Of a DNA stretch of 64,000 bases, positions 55,901-60,050 are shown in pieces (the stretch's first letter is position 1; each line of letters starts with the position of its first letter). Position numbers and translations under genes: made by a program. The notes under the pieces were generated by a model, which was given only the letters and a program-made list of their open reading frames with translations, ran no database searches and was not told the origin of the DNA. The DNA comes from Rhineura floridana (Eukaryota > Chordata > Lepidosauria > Squamata > Rhineuridae): positions 22,897,263 to 22,961,262 of the forward strand of contig NC_084480.1 of assembly GCF_030035675.1 (NCBI RefSeq). Reading direction: 5' to 3'.

Positions 55901-57393
55901 CCCAGGGCAGCAGGATCACAATGCCTATCATCTCTGGCCATCAGCTATGCTGGCTCCAGATGGTTAGAGTTGTAGTCCAACAACATCTGGAGGGCTACAG
56001 GTTCCCCACCCCTGCTCTAATATGCAACAGGTCTGAAAATAGTGGCACCAGGCCTCCCATACTCATCTCATTCACCTAATAGAAGACACGAGGATGTCTA
56101 TGGCAGCCTTGGATATTATCACTAGCCTGGTAGCACTAGCAGACCAGGACATGCATGCGGGTGAATAAATGGAATTCCAAGCAGATGAATGAATAGGCTG
56201 GTAGAGAAAAGAAAGAATATGCCATCCTTCCTCTGCAACCAGCTATGAAATAAAGCCCATGAAGTCCCCTCTACTGAAGTGCAGTACAGAAATGTCCCTC
56301 CTCTGCAAGCCTCCAACAGGCAACTATATCTTTTGTATATTAGCAATTTTAGAGGGGCTTATTTACAAGGCAAATAAACTAACCATCACTCTGAGCACCA
56401 AAATTTTTGTGTGCACACAGAAAACTTAAGCAATGCGATTTAAGATTGGAAAAAAAGCATTCTTAGCAGCACTTAACATTTAAGATATAAGTGATGCATG
56501 CCAATTGCTCCCAAATATGCACTCTTAAAAGCAGTGGGTCAGAATAGGGTTTAATATTCTTTGCAACGATCTCAGCACTTGGAGGTGAACCGCCGTCTTC
56601 CTTCAGCCCACTTGACATACAGCTGATAATGAAGGAGCAGCACACAAGCAAATCCCAAAATACCTGGGAGGTGGGGGGCGAGGAAGAATACATATAGGTA
56701 GATATATACAACTAATTATTCCATCTCATACGCTGGAAGCCTCTCTATGTCTACTATTGAGAACAAGAGGAGAAAGTCCAGAAGGGCCACGTGGCAGACC
56801 TACAGATAAAAGAGAATAGGATAGGAAATGAACCTAAACGCCAGAGAGGCTCTTAAGTTTCCTCCCTATTCGTCGCCCAGGGCGTCTTAATTGAGTTTCT
56901 ACCGGAGCATGTCAGCTGAGGGGGAGGGGGGGAACCAAACGGTCCTCGACCTGCAAGCCCTGCCACGTGTCCCAGGTGCATGGAGATAGGCTGTGGATAC
57001 TCGAAAGCGAAACAGCTGCACTCTGCACATGCTCAGAGGCCCCACCGCTTTTGTTATTACTTGATACGATTCAGGTTCAGAAGCCGAGACTTGCATGAAG
57101 CGTTGGTCATGGTGCACCCTTCCCCACCCGCGGACCTCTGCCCACTGGTACTTACTGCCCGTGTGCATCCAGAAAGGCACCGACCCGTCCCCCTGCACCA
57201 AGTGCGGTCCCTTGAAACTGTATTTATACTCGAACCGCCGATGAGGCGCCGTAGAACCAGCAGCTCCGCTTTCCATCTGGCCGGTAGCATCTGTAGCGGG
57301 AAGCCAGCAGCTACCCATACAGAGCAACGCCGCGAGAAACAACCTCCCACCGGCCCCCACCAGGCTATCCTTCTGCATCCAGACCGCCGCCAT
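28947..57393 (-). CDS. LMAN1: LMAN1 (ERGIC-53), complete 13-exon gene
   Basis: LMAN1 is a type I membrane lectin that cycles between ER and ERGIC. With its soluble partner MCFD2 it exports glycoproteins such as coagulation factors V and VIII. Thirteen exons join in frame to 518 residues (human 510). Residues 1-36 form a hydrophobic signal peptide. About 50-275 is the L-type lectin domain. Ca2+ and mannose ligands are all present: D129, D160, F162, N164, H186, D189 and G259-G260-L261. C198 and C238 match the lectin disulfide. A charged coiled coil follows (about 285-440), then C474 and C483 (inter-subunit disulfides), a membrane helix at about 488-506 and the cytosolic tail ending KKFF, the retrieval and ER-exit signal. 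The ATG at 57393 has a strong Kozak context (A at -3, G at +4); no in-frame ATG was seen upstream. The N-terminus is 8 residues longer than human. No lesion was seen, so it should be functional. Confidence 0.97.
28984..33801 (-). other. LMAN1 introns 11 and 12 flanking exon 12
   Basis: Intron 12 (28984-31358) and intron 11 (31481-33801). Apart from short homopolymers and a small inverted repeat near 29930-29980, I see no repeat family and no coding signal. The long open frames at 29568-30138 on both strands are chance frames. Confidence 0.65.
31359..31480 (-). CDS. LMAN1: LMAN1 coding exon 12 (membrane helix)
   Basis: Encodes 467-506 plus two bases of R507: luminal PSNEKPKCPELPQFPSC with both oligomerisation cysteines, then the membrane helix HFLIFVVVQTLLFIGYIMY. 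The acceptor is CTAG and the donor GTAAGT. Confidence 0.97.
33802..33955 (-). CDS. LMAN1: LMAN1 coding exon 11
   Basis: Completes K415 and encodes 416-466, including QHPGSAGGIYETTQHF and DIKEHLHVVKRDIEHLVQRN. Two in-frame donors are adjacent (GTGGTA and GTACGG). The second keeps V466 where human has M and is preferred. Confidence 0.94.
34566..34690. mobile_element. hAT-type MITE remnant
   Basis: CACTCCAGATGTTGTTGGAG opposes GTTCAGCAACATCTAGAGGA. Diverged arms; no clear duplication. Confidence 0.55.
34830..34912. repeat. Short interspersed repeat, 'AAGTCCCATTGAGTTCAATGGG' type
   Basis: CAGAAGTCCCAGTGAGCTCA then GGGGCTTACTCCTAGGTAAG. The same text type recurs at 59020-59105, 49870-49960 and 26570-26640. 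Family not known to me. Confidence 0.5.
35910..36005. mobile_element. hAT-type MITE, one half
   Basis: CCCCCAGATGTTGCTGGACT then CATCAGCCCCAGCCAGCATA. The left half is preserved and the right half lost. Confidence 0.55.
36795..37090 (+). repeat. Mosaic interspersed repeat, copy D (segments P and R)
   Basis: Segment P (AAAACCCTTGGGTTTAAGAA, then AGGGAAATTGGGCAGCTAT and TGTACTGCCCTACA) is followed by segment R (GAAGAATTTGGTAAGACGTG, then CAACACCTGCCACC). A deletion lies between them relative to copy E. Confidence 0.7.
37655..37850 (-). mobile_element. Sauria-type tRNA SINE
   Basis: On the minus strand: GGTTTGAATCCCCACATAGC (B box), then CATGAAGCTCACTGGGTGAC and a BovB-like tail (GACTTGAAGGCAGTCC region). 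The tRNA A-box part is eroded. Confidence 0.85.
37880..38200. mobile_element. TIR element with internal minisatellite
   Basis: Left end AGTAGGGCCCCACT and right end GCGGGGCCCTACT are inverted repeats. Between them are several copies of CTACAGCTGATC, with CGCACTGATCAGCTCTAGCA. Non-autonomous; superfamily not assigned. Confidence 0.6.
38280..38660 (-). repeat. Mosaic interspersed repeat, copy E (P and R, inverted)
   Basis: Reading on the minus strand: AAAAACCTTGCGGTTTAAGA, AATTGGGCAGCTATGGTGAA, TGTACTGCCCTACAAATTTG, then GTGCCTCTGAGCATATTGTG. The most complete P-R copy. Confidence 0.7.
38700..39480 (+). repeat. Triplicated unit with purine-rich minisatellites
   Basis: A unit containing TTTGCATGCTTATTGAATTT then GGGATTTAYTCCCRTGCAAT occurs at 38712, 38967 and 39321. 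Each lies next to a GGGAGGGGA/GGAAGGGG purine tract (38770-38965, 39225-39320, 39390-39480). The middle unit is separated from its tract by a SINE. Confidence 0.8.
39020..39220 (-). mobile_element. Sauria-type tRNA SINE
   Basis: Same family and orientation as 37655-37850: GGTTTGAATCCCCACACAGC on the minus strand, CTCACTGGGTGACCTTGGGC and a BovB-like tail (TAAGTCAGAATCGAGTTGAA). Inserted in the triplicated unit. Confidence 0.87.
39560..39870. mobile_element. Fold-back (long TIR) DNA element
   Basis: Outer GGCCACATCC and GGATGTGGCC enclose arms of about 70 bp: CTTTGGACAGTCATGGCTTC against GAAGCCATGACTGTCTAAAG, and GAAGGGTGCTGAGAG against CTCTCAGCACCCTTC. Inside is a smaller inverted core. A family common in reptiles by recollection. 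Confidence 0.75.
39890..40385 (+). repeat. Mosaic interspersed repeat, copy B (segments S and Q)
   Basis: Segment S (TTACTGAGCATGCCTGACAT, then GCAAGGTCAGTAATAGGATT), then Q (TTTCTGAGTTCAGGACTATA, then ATGAGCTTATGGGAAGCATC). Confidence 0.75.
40655..40772. mobile_element. hAT-type MITE remnant
   Basis: TTGGTGCCCTCTTTGAACTA opposes GTTCAGCAATATCTGGAGGG then CACCAAG. CATCCCTGACCATTGGTCAT lies in the centre. Confidence 0.65.
41245..41335. mobile_element. hAT-type MITE with internal deletion
   Basis: GTGCCCTCCAGATGATGTTG then CATCAACCCCAGCC joins CATCTGGAGAGCATCAG directly, so most of the second arm is lost. Confidence 0.55.
41610..41910 (+). mobile_element. L2-like LINE 3' end
   Basis: Coding remnant ERAFSVAAPKLWNSL, then UTR text ATTTTTAGGACCCACCCTAT, AACTGTAACCCGCCCAGGGA and a (TAA)n tail. 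Confidence 0.8.
42231..42301 (-). CDS. LMAN1: LMAN1 coding exon 10
   Basis: Encodes 392-414 plus two bases of K415 (stalk; ends VLRQVNEMK). Only 96 bp of intron separate it from exon 9. The donor is GTAAGA. Confidence 0.94.
42398..42591 (-). CDS. LMAN1: LMAN1 coding exon 9
   Basis: Completes T327 and encodes 328-391: the most conserved part of the stalk, including DRELRQIFEGQNRIHLEIK, QLDMILDEQRRYVS and EEISKRGAGVPGQ. The donor is GTAGCA. Confidence 0.97.
43110..43510. mobile_element. Fold-back element in LMAN1 intron 8
   Basis: ATCACATTAAATCATAG near the left end pairs with the CTATGGTTTACTGTGAT right end. The core 43266-43350 is a hairpin: AACCATGAGTGGAAGCCAA against TTGGCTTCTGCTCATGGT, bounded by GCTTGTT and AAACAAGC. 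A BovB/Sauria-like tail (AATCAACTTGAAGGCACATA) lies at 43175-43212 within it. Confidence 0.55.
43620..43752 (-). CDS. LMAN1: LMAN1 coding exon 8
   Basis: Encodes 283-326 plus one base. A proline-rich start (PPPDTEIPEK) leads into a highly charged helix (EKYQEEF, then FQQELDKKKEEFQKEHPD), the start of the coiled-coil stalk. The donor is GTAAGT. Confidence 0.96.
44799..44857 (-). CDS. LMAN1: LMAN1 coding exon 7
   Basis: Completes D263 and encodes 264-282 (HDVLSFLTFQLTEPGK, then VA), the last strand of the lectin domain. The acceptor is CAG and the donor GTAGGT. Confidence 0.95.
45372..45485. mobile_element. hAT-type MITE remnant
   Basis: AGTGCCCTCTGGATTTTCTT opposes TTCACAGAACATCTGGAGGG. GGTGGCCATGCTGACTAGAG lies in the centre. 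A further partial copy follows to about 45585 (CAATGACATCTGGAGGACCA). Confidence 0.55.
46045..46205 (+). mobile_element. tRNA-derived SINE (Sauria-like head)
   Basis: The head GTGTGGTATAATTGTTAGAA (A box region) and GGTTCAAATCCCCACTCAGC (B box) are followed by GCTGGGTGACCTTGGGCC and a TTGTTGTGAGAATAAGATGG body. Confidence 0.8.
46215..46700 (+). repeat. Mosaic interspersed repeat, copy C (segments P and Q)
   Basis: P (46225-46425) is joined directly to Q (46430-46700). In copies D and E, P is followed by R, and in A and B, Q is preceded by S. No coding potential. Confidence 0.75.
46985..47100 (+). mobile_element. L2-like LINE 3' tail
   Basis: TTTTGTAAGCCGCCCTGAGT, GCGGGATAGAAATATTTTAA and a (AAAT)n tail. 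Confidence 0.65.
47340..48480 (+). mobile_element. Unassigned repeat-like block with LTR-like signals
   Basis: Not recognised from any family. It has a TTATATACC TATA-like box at about 47989 and an AATAAA at about 48106, followed by a TG-rich stretch, as in a solo LTR, with no coding region. A fossil if an LTR; ends and family uncertain. Confidence 0.25.
48573..48696 (-). CDS. LMAN1: LMAN1 coding exon 6
   Basis: Encodes 222-262 plus one base. C238 pairs with C198 in the family. FGISAATGGLA carries the sugar-binding G259-G260-L261. The acceptor is TTTAG and the donor GTGATT, a GT donor with a weaker than usual tail. Confidence 0.96.
48715..48835 (+). mobile_element. tRNA-derived SINE body fragment
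   Basis: GAAGCTGCCTTATACAGAGT then TAGGCTGATAATC is the body text of the SINE at 50130-50440. The tRNA head is missing. Confidence 0.55.
49312..49515. mobile_element. TIR element (TACAG...CTGTA type)
   Basis: Left end TACAGGCGGGCCCAGCTTAT and right end AAGCGGGGCCGTACTGTA are imperfect inverted repeats. The body has TTCCGTTCCAGACCCCCACC and two GTAAAGCGGAA repeats. Related at its ends and subterminal TTCCAG text to 37880-38200. Confidence 0.65.
49548..49647 (-). CDS. LMAN1: LMAN1 coding exon 5
   Basis: Completes N188 and encodes 189-221. Includes Ca2+ ligand D189, C198 and the conserved stretch RDFRNKPYPVRAKITYYQ. The acceptor is AAAG and the donor GTATGT. Confidence 0.97.
50125..50400 (-). 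mobile_element. tRNA-derived SINE split by an L2-like tail
   Basis: The right part (50300-50400) inverted reads as a tRNA head: GCATGCAGAAGGTCCCAGGT then TCAATCCCCAGGA. The left part has CCGAGTCAGACCTTTGGTCC. Between them lies an (ATT)n-led insert of L2-like tail text (50178-50290). Confidence 0.7.
50891..50952 (-). CDS. LMAN1: LMAN1 coding exon 4
   Basis: Encodes 168-187 plus two bases of N188 (KNNPAIVIVGNNG, then LHYDHQ). H186 is the mannose-contacting histidine. The acceptor ends CAG and the donor is GTAAGT. Confidence 0.96.
51755..51915 (+). mobile_element. CR1-like 3' fragment
   Basis: ACATTTAGCCTGATCCAGCA then GGACTTTTCC matches the GCCTGATCCAGCAGG text of reptile CR1 3' ends. The upstream part is diverged. 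Confidence 0.5.
52579..52686 (-). CDS. LMAN1: LMAN1 coding exon 3
   Basis: Encodes 132-167 in phase 0. The motif GVGIFFDSFDND carries D160, F162 and N164, the Ca2+ ligands of L-type lectins. It is separated from exon 2 by an intron of only 83 bp. The donor is GTTAGT. Confidence 0.97.
52770..52924 (-). CDS. LMAN1: LMAN1 coding exon 2
   Basis: Completes N80 and encodes 81-131, including SLKSQRGSVWTK and FRVTGRGRVGADGL. D129 is the sugar-binding aspartate. The acceptor is TTTTAG and the donor GTATGT. Confidence 0.96.
53245..53315 (+). mobile_element. CR1 LINE 3' terminus
   Basis: ATGGCCTTGCAGGCCCCTTC then CCAACTCTATGATTCTATG, the CR1 ending with its two ATTCTATG-type octamers. Confidence 0.85.
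54110..54185 (+). mobile_element. L2-like LINE 3' tail
   Basis: GGAAGAAGGGCAGGATATAA then TTAAATAGTAAATAAATAA, the GGGATATAAAT(AAAT)n type of ending. Confidence 0.6.
55830..56025. mobile_element. hAT-type MITE interrupted by an L2-like tail
   Basis: The left arm (GCCCTCCAGATGTT) is cut at 55860 by TTTATTTATTTATATCCTGC and CCCAGTAGGAGCCCAGGGCA (about 55860-55912). The MITE then resumes and ends CAACAACATCTGGAGGGC then CCACCCCTGC. Confidence 0.75.
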
Positions 57394-57640
57394 CTTGGTC
57401 TCAGCTGCGTGCAAACCGGCTCGGCCAACAGGGCGCTACCTGATTGGCCGAAACACCGGAGGGGAGGGACCTAACCACGGCCAAAGGGCAAAGAACGCAG
57501 CTGCTTGTGTGGGGCGTGGTCTCGTTTTCCTCGTCCCTCTCAACCGCAACTCAGCCCCTCCCATAAGAGGAGAGAATTGTGCGGGGGCGGGGGCGGGGGA
57601 CGCAATTTCAGAGCGGTAATTTCAATAGTGGTTCCGCCCA
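56880..57640 (-). promoter_or_regulatory. LMAN1: LMAN1 CpG-rich promoter and first exon
   Basis: This block is much richer in G+C and CpG than its AT-rich surroundings and straddles exon 1. Upstream of the start codon are an inverted CCAAT box (ATTGG at 57443-57447, in a GGCCAATCAGG context on the minus strand) and tandem GC boxes at about 57583-57600. No TATA box is seen. This fits a housekeeping-type secretory-pathway promoter. Confidence 0.75.
57156..57393 (-). CDS. LMAN1: LMAN1 coding exon 1
   Basis: Encodes residues 1-79 plus one base of N80: the signal peptide and the start of the lectin domain, including the family motif FEYKYSFKGPHLV (54-66). The donor is GTAAGT. The exon lies in a CpG-rich block. 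Only the coding part is given; the 5'UTR extends upward an unknown short distance. Confidence 0.95.
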
Positions 57641-57692
57641 CTTTTTCCTCGCGTCCTTTAAATATGCACCAACTGTCACCTCATCATCACCT

Positions 57693-58632
57693 CATGAACA
57701 TAAGAACACAAGAAGAGGCCCATCTAGTCCAGCATCCTGTTCTCACAGTGGCCAACCAGGTGCCTGGGGGAAGCCCGCAAGCAGGACCCGAGTGCAAGAA
57801 CACTCTCCCCTCCTGAGGCTTCCAGCAACTGGTTTTCAGAAGCATGCTGCCTCTGACTAGGGTGGCAGAGCACAGCCATCATGGCTAGTAGCCATTGATA
57901 GCCCTGTCCTCCATGAATTTGTCTAATCTTCTTTTAAAGCCATCCAAGCTGGTGGCCATTACTGCATCTTGTGGGAGCAAATTCCATAGTTTGACTATGT
58001 GCTGAGTAAAGAAGTACTTCCTTTTGTCTGTCCTGAATCATCTAACATTCAGCTTCTTTGAATGTCCACGAGTTCTAGTATTATGAGAGAGGGAGAAGAA
58101 CTTTTCTCTATCCACTTTCTCAATGCCATGCATAATTTTATACACTTCTATCATGTCTCCTCTGACCCGCCTTTTCTCTAAACTAAAAAGCCCCAAATGC
58201 TGCAACCTTTCCTCGTAAGGGAGTCGCTCCATCCCCTTGATCATTCTGGTTGCCCTCTTCTGAACCTTTTCCAGCTCTATAATATCCTTTTTGAGATGAG
58301 GCAACCAGAACTGTACACAGTATTCCAAATGCGGCCGCACCATAGATTTATACAATGGCATTATGATATCGGCTGTTTTATTTTCAATACCTTTCCTAAT
58401 TATTCCTAGCATGGAATTTGCCTTTTCACAGCTGCCGCACACTGGGTCGACATTTTCATCGTGCTGTCCACTACAACCCCGAGGTCTCTCTCCTAGTCGG
58501 TCACCACCAGTTCAGACCCCATGAGCGTATATGTGAAATTAAGATGTTTTGCTCCAATATGCATAATTTTACACTTGTTTATATTGAATTGCATTTGCCA
58601 TTTTTTCGCCCATGGCACGCTCTTCCCTTATA
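57693..58632 (-). mobile_element. CR1-clade LINE, 3' 0.9 kb
   Basis: On the minus strand: WQMQFNINKCKIMHIGAKHL, then DLGVVVDSTMKMS and, after a frameshift, KANSMLGIIRKGIENKTADI, RPHLEYCVQFWLPHLKKDI and RLPYEERLQHLGLFSLEKRR. This is the C-terminal part of CR1 ORF2. The UTR ends GTTCTTATGTTCATG. One stop and one frameshift seen; 5'-truncated within RT. Confidence 0.9.
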
Positions 58633-59019
58633 TAAGTCCCTTGTGGATGATTTCTGATAGGGGTGGGTAAATAACAGAAACTCTGCAAAATATATCCCAG
58701 GTCTAAATAAAAGTAATCACACAGAAAGGTTGATCTGATGATATCAATAAATTCAGCCTCATCAACTATTGCTAATAATATCATAATCCACACTAAAATC
58801 CATCAATGCAAATCAGAAAAATTCCAAAAATAATCTAATCTAAGAAACAATCATTTTCAAACAATTTTTAAAAAGTAATGTGTTAATCCAGTCTTATCCC
58901 AATTAAAAATGCTGCTCTTTAGTTATATTTGGAATTTTGGTACCATTGGTTTTGCTCAGATTTCATTGTACATGGATTGCTATTAAGGATAGCTGATGAT
59001 GTGGCTAAGATTGTAAGCC

Positions 59020-59105
59020 TATGCATGTCTACTCAACAGTAAGTCCCATTGAGTTCAGTGAGACTGATGTCCTAGGTAAATGGGCATAGGATTACAGCCT
59101 CAAAT
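59020..59105. repeat. Short interspersed repeat, 'AAGTCCCATTGAGTTCA' type
   Basis: CTACTCAACAGTAAGTCCCA then TTGAGTTCAGTGAGACTGAT and GGCATAGGATTACAGCC. See 34830-34912. Confidence 0.5.
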
Positions 59106-59324
59106 TATTTTAATCATTAGCTCAAGCTTTTTGTGATTATGGCAGGTAGATAGCTAGTGCCAGGTTGTTTAGGGCACATCCACACCATATATTTAAAGCA
59201 CATATTTTCCCCAAAAGAATCATAGGAACTAGAGTTGCCAGGCTCAGGGCCTGAGAATGATTCTGTATCTTTAAGAGAAAAGAAAATTCAGCCAAGTGCA
59301 GGTGAAATTCTCCCCCCTGCGTGA

Positions 59325-59832
59325 ACTAGAAAAGGTCCTCAAATGCAAAGATGTATCACTGAACACTAAAGTCAGGATCATTCAGACCATGGTATTCCCA
59401 ATCTCTATGTATGGATGTGAAAGTTGGACAGTGAAAAAAGTGGATAAGAGAAAAATCAACTCATTTGAAATGTGGTGTTGGAGGACAGATTTGTGCATAC
59501 CATGGACTGCAAAAAAGACAAACAATTGGGTGTTAGAACAAATTAAACCAGAACTGTCACTAGAAGCTAAAATGATGAAACTGAGATTATTATACTTTGG
59601 ACACATCATGAGAAGATATGTTTCACTAGAAAATACAATAATGCTGGGAAAAACAGAAGGGAGTGGAAAAAGAGGAAGGCCAAACAAGAGATGGATTGAT
59701 TCCATCAAGGAAGCCACAGACCTGAACTTACAAGATCTGAACAGGGTGGTTCATGACAGATGCTCTTGGAGGTCGCTGATTTATAGGGTCGCCATAAGTC
59801 GTAATTGACTTGAAGGCACATAACAACAAAAA
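59325..59832 (+). mobile_element. BovB LINE 3' end, second copy
   Basis: Begins at RELEKVLKCKDVSLNTKVRI, the same point in the protein as 23647 onward. Continues open to the end: GCESWTVKKVDKRKINSFEM, FGHIMRR, GRPNKRWIDSI and VVHDRCSWRSL. The tail is CATAAGTCGTAATTGACTTG then (ACAACAAA). Better preserved than 21708-24150. Confidence 0.92.
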
Positions 59833-60050
59833 CCTAGGTTACAGCTCATGGTTTGTCTGGAGAGAGCTAAACCACTATAGTTCAAATAATACACTAAGCT
59901 AAAACATGGCTTAGCTCAGCATAGCAGCTGAACAACTGGAGGAGCAGCAAAGTGGCCATGACCTCCTCTCTGTTTGCTCATTCATGGTGGCCTAGCAAGA
60001 TCTCTGATTCTGAACATTTAAAATGTTTGTCGTTTAAAAGGTCTGCATGA

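Larger units (their letters stand above)
52925..57155 (-). other. LMAN1 intron 1
   Basis: A 4.2-kb intron. It holds a CR1 3' tail (53245-53315), an L2-like tail (54110-54185) and an interrupted hAT-type element (55830-56025). I see nothing assignable in most of 53320-54100, 54190-55500 and 56030-56870. Confidence 0.8.

Noticed and set aside
56899-57474. Long frames overlapping LMAN1 exon 1 (171 codons minus continuing into intron; 164 codons plus)
   Set aside because: The minus frame runs past the GTAAGT donor into intron 1; homology stops at the donor. The plus frame is an antisense shadow in CpG-rich DNA.
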